Shown: positions 9,890 through 20,774 of the stretch, piece by piece
How positions within the stretch are numbered: position 1 is the stretch's first letter
Layout: every line of letters begins with the position of its first letter
From: Tricholoma matsutake
Taxonomy: Eukaryota > Basidiomycota > Agaricomycetes > Agaricales > Tricholomataceae
DNA length: 64,000 bases
Direction of reading: 5' to 3'
Assembly: GCA_026075535.2 (NCBI GenBank)
Contig: AP026545.1
Location: 4,774,001 to 4,838,000 of the forward strand
Made by a program: the position numbers and the translations under genes
The notes under the pieces: model-generated
What the model was told of the DNA's origin: nothing
Databases searched by the model: none
Seen by the model: the letters and a program-made list of their open reading frames with translations, nothing else

Positions 9890-12800
9890 CTAAGATGCAT
9901 CACCCCGATGCATTTGAAATCGTATACAACCAAAGTCCGTGACTTGAATGCGACGCGGTGCAGCAGTGTGCCATCGGTGGAATTCCTTGATTAACTGAGG
10001 GGCATTTATGTCAGACTCTTCGACCCATGAGTTCTCCTCATACCCATAACCCTTCCAATGTACCAAATACTGGAGTTTTCCTCGACGCAAATGGCTGTCC
10101 AAGATTGACTCGACTTCATATTGGGGTTCTCCCTCAATCACTGTAGGTGGTGGTGGTGGGTGTGAATGGCGTCCCAGGAACGGATCTGGGGGAGCTGGAA
10201 GCAATTTGACGACATGGAAGACGGGATGGAGTCTGGACATGGAGGCTGGGAGGCGTAGGCAATAGGCATGTGTTCCAATGCACTTGACAATGGGGAAAGG
10301 TCCCAAGAAGCGATGAGCGAGTTTCTTGGATGGACGTGTAGTGGAGATGTCACTGGAGTCAAGATAAACTCGATCACCAACCTTGTACTGAGGGGTTGGG
10401 GAGTGCCGTTGGTTGTAAAATCGCACCATGTCGTCCTTCGCCTTTGCTAAGGCTGCCCTTGCCTCCTCCAAGCTATCCCTCATGCGTTCTGTGAACTCAT
10501 TCACTGTCTCGATGTGTGAGGGAGTTGGCGAGGTTCAAATCCCATGTGTGGATGTCGTCCAGTGTCTAAGAGGAAAGGGGTCTGTTGAGTGGAAGCATGG
10601 ACATGGTTGTTGTATCCGAACTCAGCCAAAGGAAGGAGATCATCCCAATCGTCCTGGCGTTCATTGACAAAGAGGCAGATGTACTGCTCCAGTTCCTGGT
10701 TGACTCGCTCCGTCTGGCCATCAGTTTGTGGGTGATAAGCGGTTGAAGCGAGGAGTTTGATCCCCAGGAGTCGGCACAGCTCATGAGTGAACTCTGCCAT
10801 GAACTGAGGGCCACGATCCGAGAGGAAGGCACCAGGAAGTCCATGTAATTTCCACACGTGGTGGAGGTAGAGTCGAGCAGCACCTAGGGCACTGACAGTG
10901 GTGTGAGTGGGAATGAAGTGAGCACGTTTTCCCACTGAGTCAACTGTGCACATCACCGCATCAAACCCATTTGACTCTGGCAATTCCACCACAAAGTCGA
11001 CACTGACGACATCCCAATGACTCTCTGGAACAGGAAGAGGGTGTAGCTCACCAATAGGCTTGCGACGAGGAACCTTGGTGCATAAGCAAAGGTCACAAGT
11101 GCAACAATACTGACCAATGAGCTGTGACATTTGTGGCCACCAATAGTTCCGTGAGGTGAGCTCCAAGGTCTTCCAGCGTCCAGGGTGGCCAGCAATCTGT
11201 GAGCCATGGTGTTGGGATATGATGCGCCGGCGAAGGTCTGGGTCATTGGGAACATAGATGCGATCCCTGAAATACAACAAGTCCTCCTTTTCAGCCCACT
11301 CTGCCGCACATAAGGAAAGGGTCGATCCCTTCCTCAGTTCTTTAACAGCTTGGGCGACAACATCCTCATGTAAACCGCTACGGTTTGCGCGATGAATGTC
11401 ACATAGGATGTCCCACTCCTCGCCCTGGGGTGCGATGCCTTCCAGTGCCCGAATGGTGAACAGGTCTGGCTGCAACAGCACAATGTTTTGGTTGTCACTG
11501 CTGCCATCCCCATGGTCTGCACGTCAGGATAGGGCATCGGTCTTCCCCATGCTGCGACCTGGACGGTGGTGTAAGGAGAAGTCGAATCTAGATAGATACA
11601 GGGACCAACGAGCTTGACAACGGTTCAATTTCTTGGCCGTCATGAAGTACTCGAGGTTCTTGTGATCTGTCCAAATTTCCACCTTGTGTTGGGCACCCTC
11701 AAGGAAGTGTCGCCACTCCTCAAGCGCACGCATTATTGCCAACATCTCCTTGTCATGGATCTCGTAGTTTCTCTCTACAGCACTAAGGCTTTTGGAGTAG
11801 AACGCAACAGGATGCCACTTCTGGTCCTCCGGAGACTGCTGAGACAACACGGTGCCCGTCGCAAAGTCAGAACTGTCAGCTTCTACACAAAAAGGACGCG
11901 AATCGTCAGCAAAGGTAAGGATCAGAGCGGAAGTGACCATCTCCTTAAGCTTTTCAAACGCCTCCTGTTGTGCATTATCCCACCTCCATGCCTCCTTTCC
12001 TGTCAAGTCGAACAGCGGTCGTGCATGATGTGAGAAATCCTTGATAAAACGCCGATAGAAATTGATGAAGCCCAGGAAAGACTGCACCTCCTTCTTGTTC
12101 GTGGGCGTCGGCCAAGCTGTGACCCCGTTTACCTCGATAGGATCCATCTCCACTTGACCCTCCGAGATAATCAGGCCGAGGTACTCGATCTTGGTCCTTT
12201 CAAACTCGCATTTGTCCTGACGAAGGTAGAGTTTGTACCGTCGAAGTTGCTCTAGGACGAGGCGCGTGATGCGATGGTGCTCTTCAACCGTGCGAGTGAA
12301 GATGAGGATGTCGTCGAGATAGATGCAGACAATGCCTTCAAGGATGAGGTCATGGAAGATGTCATTCATCATGGCCTGAAAGGTGGCAGGGCTATTAGTA
12401 AGGCCAAAGAACATGACAAGCAGTTCAAAAAGACCACGGTTGGTACGAAAGGCTGCCTTCCACTCATCTCCCTCCTTTATCCTCACATTATTATAGCCCC
12501 AACGGACATCGAGCTTGGTGAAGTATTGGGCTCCACGGAGCTGGTTTACAAGTTCGGAGATGAGGGGTAGTGGGTAGCAATTTTTGACCGTGATGTTGTT
12601 GAGCCTTCTGTAGTCTTGAACCGGTCAAAGTGAGCCATCCTTCTTCTTGACAAAGAAAAAGGGAGAGGCCATGGGTGACTTCGATGGTCGAATATGTCCA
12701 GAGGCCAGGTGCTCGTCGATGAACTGGTCAAGCTGCCGTTGTTCTTCCAGAGAGAGAGGATAGACCTTGCAGGATGAAGGGGTTGCGCCGGGGGTGAGTT

Positions 12801-13791
12801 CGATCGTGTGATCCCATGGCTTACGTGCAGGAAGAGAGTCAAATAACTCCTTGGAGAACACGTCTTCAAACTCATGGAGATGAGGGAGTAAGGAGTTAGT
12901 AGAGGATTTAGCAGCGTTGTTTTTGTGGAAGGCCTCGGCAAGGCATTGGGATATGTTCGATGTGGCACACACCTCATGCAATGAGCGAATCGCAGTGTAG
13001 AAGATCCGATCACCCTCCTCCACTTCCTCTGGGTCCTCATCATCATCATCTGAGTCCGGCATTAGATCAGGAACCCCTTCCAATTCCACTTCAGGTATAG
13101 GCAGGGGTCCAGCACGACACTTCTGAGTTCGTTGTATTGCCGCCTTCTGTCCACGACGTTCTTGCCTGGCTTCTGTGAAACACGTCCGACAGCGGGATGG
13201 ACATTGGCTCATGGTAACCTCCCTGGTGCGCCAGTCGACCTCTGGGTTATGGTCTCGGAGCCATGGATATCCCAAAATCACCTTTTGCTTTCCTAATTGA
13301 GTGACAGCAAAAAGGGCACGCTCACTATGATCTTTGTAACGGAGAACCAGGTCTGCAACCTCTTGGATGGCACCAGCTTCATTTGGGGATCCATCCACGT
13401 TATATACAGGTATCGGACGTGAGAGTGAGCGAGTATTTAGACAATGTTGTTGTACCAGATGGGAATTGGTGAAGAGACCAGTCGCACCAGAGTCCAAGAG
13501 CGCAGAGACACCGAGTATCTGTCCAGTGTCGGTCGTCTGCAGTTCGATGGCTAAATTTAAGGAATGTGCAGAGGGAGTGGATGCCACAATATACTTGTGT
13601 GGTAGTTTACGCTCCCATGATTTAATTTTGGGACATGGAGTAGAAGGAGAGATGGGGAGAGCAGGTACATCTTTGGCCAACTTTGAAGGGTCAGAGAGGG
13701 GAGCAATCACAGAAATGGATTCATTCTCTGGGGATTCAACTGACAAGACTTCAAAGCGGTTATGGACAGGCAGTGAGGGCGTACGATTCAC
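9890..13791 (-). pseudogene. Element D pol (protease, RT, RNase H, integrase, chromodomain)
   Basis: Reading on the minus strand: protease (LLDSGATGLFTNSHLV, near 13500), RT entry (KKDGSL) ending in TGA at 12627-12625, then RT with YLDDIL, RNase H (ADSSDFATGTVLS), a TGA at 11526-11524 where element E has CGA (DALSR), integrase ([46 protein letters not shown]), a 1-nt deletion near 10524 (run TTT in E is TT here), and the chromodomain (YEVESILDSHL, YLVHWKGYGYEENSW), stop at 9890. The first TGA is shared with E; the second and the deletion are private to D. Pol would supply cDNA synthesis and integration. This copy should be inactive unless helped in trans. Confidence 0.92.
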
Positions 13792-14906
13792 TCGCTGTGA
13801 ATAGGAAAATCCTGCTCCTCTACAACTTCCAACTTAATCTCCTCTGCAACTTGATCCTTCGCTTCCTCAACATCTACAAGCACCAACAAATCTTGCAGGA
13901 GTTCGTCTTGTCCCTCGGGGGTGAGCATGCGGATATCCTGACGATGGGGACATGCTCCAGCCCTGTGTCCAGGTTCCCCACAACGGTAGCAGAGATCCAA
14001 CTTACGTGCACAGCTGCGGGCTGCATCAACATCCATTGGTACTGGGACATTGACGGCTGGTGTAGGAGTTTGATGAACAGGAATGGGGTTAGGGCGGGGA
14101 AGGCTTCGATTGAAGGTGTAGGGTGTATGAGTGGTAGTTGGAGCACAGAATGCAGCATTAAACACTGCATTTGTGAGTTGGTTCTCGTCACAGAGTGAAG
14201 CAGCTTCATACCAAGCAAGGATATCATCGTCCGCTGGGCGCCCTTCCAACATCTGTGCAATCTGGTCCTGAATTTCTCGGTTGAGCCCCTGTTGGAACTT
14301 CACCACCACTGGTAACCCACTCCCATATCCTGCCATGTCCACCAAATCCTTGAACTCATCGATATAGTCGTCCATGGATCGACGTCCCTGGTGGTAAGCA
14401 GATGACTCAAGTCGTGTCACTGCTCGGTGGCATTCATTGAGGGGGCAGAAGTGGCATACAAACTCAGCTCGAAAGTCACCCCAAGTGGAGAAAGGTAGAG
14501 AACCGAGCTCTTTAGTTTGACATAGGATACGGTCCACATAGAGATAGGCGCATTCAGATTTCATGTATGTGAAGGCCCAATAAATTTTTGCAGCCTCATC
14601 GACGAATTGATGCGACTGGAGACTAATGTATAACTCACAGGAATTAAGGAATGCATGTCCCTGCGCACGTGCACCATTAAATTCAGCGGGGGGGGACAGT
14701 TTGATCTGGGCACATTCCTTAGTGGACGCATTTGGCAAAATGTCGTTGTTGGGTGCGCTTGGAGTCGTGAAGGGGGAACTATTGGTCGTAGGGTTAGCCT
14801 GGAGGGTCCTAACAAAGTTTTCAATCGTAGATTTAAGCGAGTCGATTTGCGCGCGCATTCCAGAAATGTCGCTTTCAAGCGCGTCGAAGCATTCTGATGC
14901 ATCCAT
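13788..14906 (-). CDS. Element D Gag polyprotein
   Basis: An intact 372-codon frame. Residues about 1-60 hold a short coiled-coil-like start (ESDISGMRAQIDSLKSTIEN). The capsid core lies at about 70-270 (FNGARAQGHAFLNSCELYIS; FRAEFVCHFCPLNE; MDDYIDEFKDLV). The CCHC zinc knuckle CYRCGEPGHRAGAC lies near residues 308-321. The stop TGA at 13790-13788 is overlapped by pol in the -1 frame (GTGA), so pol is probably made by frameshifting or by restart at the stop. Gag forms the particle that packages element RNA. The matching gag in element E has three TGA stops, so D keeps the better gag and E the better pol. Confidence 0.9.
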   Translation of the reverse strand: MDASECFDALESDISGMRAQIDSLKSTIENFVRTLQANPTTNSSPFTTPSAPNNDILPNASTKECAQIKLSPPAEFNGARAQGHAFLNSCELYISLQSHQFVDEAAKIYWAFTYMKSECAYLYVDRILCQTKELGSLPFSTWGDFRAEFVCHFCPLNECHRAVTRLESSAYHQGRRSMDDYIDEFKDLVDMAGYGSGLPVVVKFQQGLNREIQDQIAQMLEGRPADDDILAWYEAASLCDENQLTNAVFNAAFCAPTTTHTPYTFNRSLPRPNPIPVHQTPTPAVNVPVPMDVDAARSCARKLDLCYRCGEPGHRAGACPHRQDIRMLTPEGQDELLQDLLVLVDVEEAKDQVAEEIKLEVVEEQDFPIHSE

Positions 14907-15060
14907 GTCGCTAGGGAGCGCGTTTGGCGAAAATGGCAGCGTAATAAAGGCGAGATTATCTGGAACAGTGTGTAGGGACTCTGTGGAGCTTTGGGAAGCA
15001 TTGTCCAGTCCGTACCTGCCTATCTTGGGCAGCGCGTTCGCGATTTTCGGGCCTTAGGGG

Positions 15061-15070
15061 AGAGTTTTCT
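15061..15070 (-). other. Self-priming primer-binding site of element D
   Basis: On the minus strand, AGAAAACTCT starts two bases after the 5' LTR end and is exactly complementary to AGAGTTTTCT inside the same LTR (15123-15114). Four extra C residues follow, then TAAGG, which would pair with the adjacent CCTTA of the LTR if the Cs bulge. Element E repeats this at 44554-44563. Confidence 0.65.
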
Positions 15071-15072
15071 AC

Positions 15073-15439
15073 TATAAGGGCAACCTAAGCCTCTAGCAAA
15101 GGGAAATCCGAAGAGAAAACTCTAAGGATCCCCTTGCTGATGCCCAGTATATGTGAAGACGACAAAAATCAAATATAACCTAAAAATAGAAAAAGGCGGA
15201 GATAGGCAGATCAAGGCTGCCGAATGACATCATACTAAGGGGTATGTGTCGGAAGGGGTACTCTGCCTCTAAATATAAAAGTGTCAACATGTACAAACAT
15301 GATAGCAAGGGAAAATTAGTAATAAAATCCGGAAAAATCATAGAAAATGAAGAATAGAAGGAAATGAGGTGGGGAAAAATATAGGACAAACATAAAAAAA
15401 TAGGAAAAACACACAGGTCACCCCCCTAGTCCCCTTACA
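15073..15439 (-). repeat. 5' LTR of element D (inversion junction LTR)
   Basis: A 367-bp short-form D-type LTR. Its inner edge is next to the primer-binding site of D, so it belongs to D on that side. Its outer flank (tcgac, 15440-15444) is not the duplicate of cacat. Its reverse complement gtcga nearly matches gtcta, which follows the lone LTR at 18149. The LTR is therefore probably a hybrid made by recombination with that lone LTR. Confidence 0.85.
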
Positions 15440-15474
15440 TCGACAAAATAGATGGTGCTGGTAATGTGTGGGAC
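15440..15474. other. 35-bp spacer of older target DNA, inverted
   Basis: Between the D LTR and the B-type LTR. It begins tcgac (partner gtcta at 18150) and ends gggac (partner atccc at 5531). Turned round and joined to 18150 onward, it lets the minus-strand frame at 18320-18150 read on (GLVAVD then KIDGAGNVWD), so it seems to be old host or repeat sequence in which both B and the lone LTR had inserted. Confidence 0.6.
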
Positions 15475-15873
15475 TGTTAGGGTGACCCACTATCTGCTAG
15501 CTAAGACCATGCAGGTTCTCTCTACAAGAAGGGGGCGGGATCCATGCTCGTGATGGGGGAACTGATGGTTTTGATGCAAGGGGTTATTAATAGGTGAGTT
15601 TGTTGAGATAGGCCTTTCACACCAAAAACGTAGGTGGAATACCTAAGAGAACACAACTGGGGTCCCCTAGGCATATATTTAGGGTTTATATACTATGTTA
15701 CACATATTGTACATTGTTGTTACCAACGCACTCGTACATGCACGTACATTTTGATGTGTGCGAAATAAAATTCTCATGCTATCCAAGTGTAGTGTCATTT
15801 GGCGTCATGTAGCGTAATTCGACATAATAAAATAAAATGAAATTTTATTAGGTAATGGGGTGGTTTCCTAACA
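15475..15873 (-). repeat. 3' LTR of gypsy element B/C, inverted
   Basis: A 399-bp LTR, the reverse complement of 5536-5936 with scattered changes. A polypurine tract (AAAAGGGGGGTAA on the minus strand, 15886-15874) sits next to it on the pol side, which makes it the 3' LTR of a minus-strand element. Confidence 0.92.
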
Positions 15874-15884
15874 TTACCCCCCTT

Positions 15885-17718
15885 TTATGCCTTGACTTCC
15901 AGGCAAGAAAATATTATGTTTGTCCCCTCTGTGAAATTTTGGTAAGGCCGGAATTTCATCCCCTCATACACCATTCTCGCAATGCGATGCGGAGCATTCA
16001 GATTACATTTAAAGAATTGGGCGATTGCATTACGCGCTTGCTTACAATTCTCTTCGGGTTCCCACAAATTATTTTCATTGGTATAGTTTTTCCACTTTAT
16101 TAAGAACTCCAATTTGTTCCGTCGAAGACGTGAGTCTAGAATTTCTTCAACTATGTATTCTGGAGCACCTTCTCCTATTATCGGAGGTTGCAGAGTAGTT
16201 TGTTGGCCAGGAATAGTGGGCGGGTGGTAAGGGCGTAGGCAGGATACATTAATCTTGGGATCAATCTTGAATGATCGGGGTAATTTTAGCACTACTGCAT
16301 TAGGCGAGATCACTTTAGAGATCACATATGGGCCAACTTGTTTCTCCGTAAGTTTCCTCGAAGGTCGTGGAATATTCAGGTCCTTGGTACTTAACCATAC
16401 CAAGTCACCAACTTTGTACTCTGGAGCACGTGCTCAAGTACGATCTGCGTGTCACATCATGTCATCATGTGCTTTCTTCAATGCCACCTCTGCTTCCTCT
16501 TGTACCTTTTGCATCTTAGATACAAAGTCTTCTACCGACTGTACTTTGACTTCCCTTCTGGGTTCTACTCCCATGCAAGGATGATATCCATAATTCACAA
16601 AAAAGGGTGACATACAAGTAGCCGAATGGAATTTGTTATTGTGGGAAAATTCGGCAATTGCCAACCATTCGGGCCAGTTGGTTTGTCAGTAGTTGACAAA
16701 CATACGTAGGTACTGCTCCAACTCCTGATTCATTCTCTCTGTCTGGCCATCAGTCTGCAGGTGATATGCCATAGATAATTTAGTTTGAATTCCCAATATG
16801 TTGTTTAGTTCTCACATAAATGTGGAAGCAAATTGTGGTCCACAATTGGAGATAACGGTATTGGGTAACCCATGTAACCACCATACCTGATTTAGATAGA
16901 GGCACACCAAGCAAGCCCAATGATGAGGTTTCTGTAGTAGTAGGAATAATATGGACCTCCTTTGTAAAGTGGTCACATACTATGAATATTGCATCGTACC
17001 CTTGAGCCTTGGGTAATCCAGTAATAAAATCCACAGATATATCTTGCCACAGCGCTTTAGGTATAGGGTTCGGCATTAATTTTCCTGCAGGTTTCTCTGG
17101 AAATTTCTTCCCCCTCATGCATGTATCACATCCATCCACATACCCCAACACATACTTCGAAATTCTGGGCCACCAATAATTTCTCATTACTAATTCCAAC
17201 GTCTTCCATCTTCCTGGGTGTCCGGCGATCGGCGTATTGTGATGTAACTGGACGATCTCCCTTTGCAAATCCTGATCCTTCGGTACATACACTTTTCCTC
17301 GAAACAACACCAACCCTTGTTCCTCAGCCCATTCATCTCCTTTGATATTACCTTTCTTCTCTCCCTTCAGAGCTTTCACAGCTTCCACTACTTCATTGTC
17401 CATTTCCAAACATTGTCTAATTTTAGACAACATTTCCGTTTCCGAGCTATCTATTAATAGATGACCTTGACACATAGCGCAAATGCGAAAGTATTCAGGT
17501 TTGAGTAAGGTAACATTTTTATTGTCCTCCTCCACCCCCCTTTTATGATCAATACGTCTGGATAATGCATCTGCTTTCCTCATTGAGCTTCCCGCTTTGT
17601 GGACCAAGTGAAAGTTGAAACACGATAGGAATAGTGCCCAACGCGCTTGCCGGCGATTAAGCTTTTTAGCAGACATGAAGTATTGCAGATTTTGATGATC
17701 CGTCCAGATCTCAATCTG
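15885..17718 (-). pseudogene. Element B/C pol, second half (RNase H end, integrase, chromodomain)
   Basis: Reading on the minus strand from 17718: RNase H end (QIEIWTDHQNLQYFMSAKKLN; KADALSRR), integrase zinc region (HHNTPIAGHPGRW; CDTCMRG), DDE core (SVDFITGLPKAQGYD), then breaks near 16920-16665 and 16450-16400, and the C-terminal domain with a chromodomain (YIVEEILDSRLRRNK; FLIKWKNYTNENNLWEP). The end at 17718 abuts atgtg and a D-type LTR. When turned round and placed after 9512 with one copy of cacat, the frame continues from EGCTH into QIEIWT without a gap, as RNase H relatives require (for example KHKVEIWTDH in D). So this is the missing half of element B. Confidence 0.92.
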
Positions 17719-17723
17719 ATGTG

Positions 17724-18149
17724 TGTAAGGGGACTAGGGGGGTGCCCTGTGTGTTTTTCCTATTTTTTATGTTTGTCCTATATTTTTCCCCACCTCATTT
17801 CCTTCTATTCTTCATTTTCTATGATTTTTCCGGATTTTATTACTAATTTTCCCTTGCTATCATGTTTGTACATGTTGACACTTTTATATTTAGAGGCAGA
17901 GTACCCCTTCCGACACATACCCCTTGGTATGATGTCATTCGGCAGCCTTGATCTGCCTATCTCCGCCTTTTTCTATTTTTAGGTTATATTTGATTTTTGT
18001 CGTCTTCACATATACTGGGCATCAGCAAGGGGGTCCTTAGAGTTTTCTCTTTGGATTTCCCTTTGCTAGGTGCGCCCCCAATCCCTGTATTATGTAGTAT
18101 AATTTTAACTTTGGATTTCCCTTTGCCAGAGGCTTAGGTTGCCCTTATA
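17724..18149 (+). repeat. Lone D-type LTR (long form)
   Basis: 426 bp, TGTAAGGGG to GCCCTTATA, in + orientation, opposite to D. It has the long form with both CTAGCAAAGG-type repeats. Its left flank atgtg is the reverse complement of D's left flank cacat; its right flank is gtcta. It is read as a former solo LTR that recombined with D's 5' LTR. Confidence 0.88.
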
Positions 18150-18544
18150 GTCTACAGCAACCAATCCATGGATACCTACTTTGAATTCAGCACCATCTTC
18201 GACCTCTGAAACACCATCACAACCTGTAATACATAAGAAGATGTTTTTGAACAGTATGACTTCTTCAGAACCAGATAGTATTTTTTGTGAGTCTACTGGA
18301 GAATGACATCTGTTGAACATCAGTAAATTGGGTGTTGGTATCTACTAGTACAGACTGGTACAGATCGCTCAGCTAACTCACTTAGCTATGATCCATTTCT
18401 CTGATGAATGGGTAACCTGACGCACCATTGTAGCCTCATGCTGTGTCATGGTTGATTGCAATTAATATAAGTAGAAGACTACTCTGTAAACAGGAAGGTG
18501 GATTATGTTACAATTTCTCTGAGGAGTCCCGAACCAAGGAGTAC
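18150..18544. other. Unassigned sequence between lone LTR and TIR element
   Basis: The minus strand is open from 18320 to the LTR edge and beyond (SGSEEVILFKNIFLC, GAEFKVGIHGLVAVD). I do not recognise the product. It may be a scrap of an older gene or element that was the target for B and the lone LTR. 18320-18544 shows no coding or RNA signal. Confidence 0.4.
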
Positions 18545-18721
18545 TTTACACTCCCCCACCTATTCTGGTTAGATTCCAGTTTGTCCAGCTGGAATTTCTG
18601 GAATTTCTGGAATCTGGTGGAATTTTTTTGTATGTAGTTTTCCCTATGCAGCACAATTCCAGTCGGAATAAGGATCCAATTTACACCCAGAATCCTCAGA
18701 ATCTGACCGGACTCATCACAA

Positions 18722-18795
18722 CTGGACTAACCGGAATGCATGGACTAACTGGACTAACCAGAATGCATGGACTAACTGGAATAACTGGAATGCAT
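18722..18795 (+). repeat. Minisatellite, ggactaacYggaatgcat-like units
   Basis: Three to four imperfect units built from actggactaaccggaatgca and actggaat words inside the TIR element, next to its left end. The same ggaataactgga word occurs near the right end. Confidence 0.7.
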
Positions 18796-18814
18796 GTGCT
18801 TTCCCAAATAAAAG

Positions 18815-18900
18815 TTTCACATACAGTAAGAATTGAACACTTGACCTTGGGTCTATACAGGTTTACACACAGAACAACATGCTTAACCACTGATCTACCT
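18815..18900 (-). repeat. tRNA-like (SINE-like) segment
   Basis: On the minus strand, GTAGATCAGTGGTTAAGCA resembles a Pol III A box and D arm, and GTCAAGTGTTCAATTC about 45 nt later resembles a B box and T arm. The acceptor stem is not convincing, so this is not a working tRNA gene. It may be a tRNA-derived SINE or an internal Pol III promoter. Confidence 0.4.
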
Positions 18901-18946
18901 AGGCTTTATTCCTACCTACATTTAATACCTTTATTACCCAATTAAG

Positions 18947-19489
18947 TAGTGTTTAAAGGTCTGGTTCAGTCCGGTCACTTTGCCCCATTTGGACGAACCG
19001 CAACAGCAACCGGTTACCTGTTATGGTAAGACCCCAAAAAACAAACTGAACAGCAAAAAACTGGTCCAAAGCAGTTCGAACCAGTTTGAACTGACTAAAA
19101 CTGGTCTTCTCATAGAATTTAGTACATAAAACCAGTTGTAAACTATAGTATAGAGTGTATAGTAGTTGACCATAAAGGTTTTATGGTGATGACAATCCTC
19201 TACATCGCAAAAAACACAACTACAAGATGTTGTGCAAGTTAGATTTTGCAGTAACATATCATTTTAGCCATAGCACATGCAATTCTGGACCATTTCTCTT
19301 GACAATATGGTCAAAAGATGCGTATTTATGAGGAGTACACAGTAGCGATTTGAACCGACTCAAACCGGTTTGGAGCAGTTCTTCCATCCTGGGAGGCCCA
19401 AACTGCAACTGATGGTCTGTTTTTTTGCGGTTCAGTCCGGTTCAGTTGCAGTCTTTTTCCGGTTCAATGAACCGAACCTTTAAACACTA
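18947..19489. mobile_element. hAT-type MITE with 8-bp target duplication
   Basis: A 543-bp element, TAGTGTTTAAAGGT at the left and ACCTTTAAACACTA at the right, flanked by perfect caattaag duplicates (18939-18946 and 19490-19497). The subterminal DNA is full of ggttcagtccgg and aaccgg words in both orientations. No coding capacity. The 8-bp TSD fits hAT-type transposases. Related ends occur at 29963, 53866 and 62484. Confidence 0.85.
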
Positions 19490-19544
19490 CAATTAAGGGT
19501 GTAGTAACCAGCCATATGCATAGCTGCATGCATTGCATGACACG

Positions 19545-19720
19545 TGACACATGACTGCCAACTCACAATCACCACCACCACCGTTGTCAACACCGCCTCT
19601 CCTCCTCTCCACTCTACCACCACCACTGCATGCACACCCACCACCACTGTTCCCACACCCACTGCCACCATCACCACCACCTTCAAACAAGCTGACTGGA
19701 TGGAACAAGTTGCTGTCATT
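19545..19720. repeat. CAC-rich low-complexity stretch
   Basis: Dense caccac and accacc triplets with interruptions, inside the TIR element; open frames here are only Thr-rich or Gly/Val-rich translations of the repeat. No gene. Confidence 0.7.
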
Positions 19721-19799
19721 TGGGCCATAGATAAGTTTTTTTCTTTTTTCTTTTTCTTTTTATCAATCAACTAATTGCTTTTTAGGTTGTATACTACTG

Positions 19800-20760
19800 G
19801 GGACGACCTGCCGCAATGAAAAACATGCAACACATGCCCACAGCCACCCAATCCCCTCCTCCCCTTTCAAATGGGATGTGAGGCTGTCAACATGGGCTAG
19901 GTGGGTGCAGAGGGATGCCAGGAGACCCAAGAAGGGGGATACCTACATAGTAAGCACCCACCAACCCCCGTAAGCGCGCCACGTTGCACTGATGCGCCCC
20001 AACCCCCCCCCCAAACAGAAATCTACGACAATGCCAACCTACCACCCACTCCCACCACTGCAAGCGCCTGCTTGCAGGTTGGGTAGGGTGGGTGGATGAT
20101 GGTAGGCACCAATGACAACAAAGAACGAGCACCAGGGCCCCACCACGATGAGGAATGGCCCCAGGACCCACCATGACGACCCAATGAGGATGCTGATGCC
20201 GATGCTGACACACCACCCACCTCCAGCCCCATGAGCAACTGCTTGTGGGGTGGATGATGGGTGGAATGATGTGGGTGATGATTATGAAACACCAAATGGC
20301 ACCACCAGGGCCAGACAATGACAACAATGAGCGCCATGGCACCCACCCCACGCCTACGAGCAACTGCTCGTAGGGTGGATTGTGGGGATGGACGATGGGA
20401 GGGAAATGACAGGGAAGTGGGAACGAGGGCCCAGGAGATGTCAGCGATGTCTCCTGGGCCATAAGTAAGTTTTGTTTATTTAATTTTCTTCCTTTTGGTG
20501 CAACTAACAACACAAACAGGCCCCACAACAAACAATGCACCACCTGCCCCCAGCCCCACAGAGCAACTGCTCATGGGGTGGATGGTGAGTGGAATGAGGA
20601 CAAGGACAGCCCCACATGACAGCACTGAACGACACAGCAGGCCCAGCACCAGAGTGGGGAGGACAATGGGCACCAAGGGTGACAACGGGGAGATATGGGA
20701 CCACAGGGAGCAGGCAGGACAACGGGCACCCGGGATGGCAAACCCAGGAGACATGCCAAG
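19800..20760. repeat. GC-rich tract with palindromic gagcaactgctc units
   Basis: Long frames on both strands are compositional. Short inverted repeats recur at 20058-20077 (CTGCAAGC/GCTTGCAG), 20235-20255, 20353-20374 (CCTACGAGCA/TGCTCGTAGG) and 20560-20580, each followed by a gggtgga-like word. No gene is supported. Confidence 0.6.
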
Positions 20761-20774
20761 GACAGCAGGGCTGC

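Larger units (their letters stand above)
9513..15439 (-). mobile_element. Gypsy element D (nearly full length, nested in element B)
   Basis: A 5.9-kb Ty3/gypsy chromovirus on the minus strand with LTRs at 9513-9878 and 15073-15439 (366 and 367 bp), gag at 14906-13788, and pol at 13791-9890. It is about 95% alike by eye to element E (38945-44991). The left flank is cacat; the matching duplicate (as atgtg) is not next to its right LTR but at 17719-17723, beyond the inverted second half of B. The right flank is tcgac. Both facts are explained by an inversion between LTRs. Confidence 0.93.

Noticed and set aside
13683..14198. Long + strand frames over D and E gag (also 43266-43691, 14626-15057, 44119-44550)
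   Set aside because: They mirror the gag frame on the opposite strand in both copies and have no family likeness.
5536..17718. B and C as two separate elements in opposite orientation
   Set aside because: LTRs match, frames join exactly inside RNase H, and both the cacat and (near) atccc duplicates fit one split element.
17724..18149. A direct-repeat solo LTR formed from D itself
   Set aside because: It is inverted relative to D, has the long form, and its flanks pair with other junctions.
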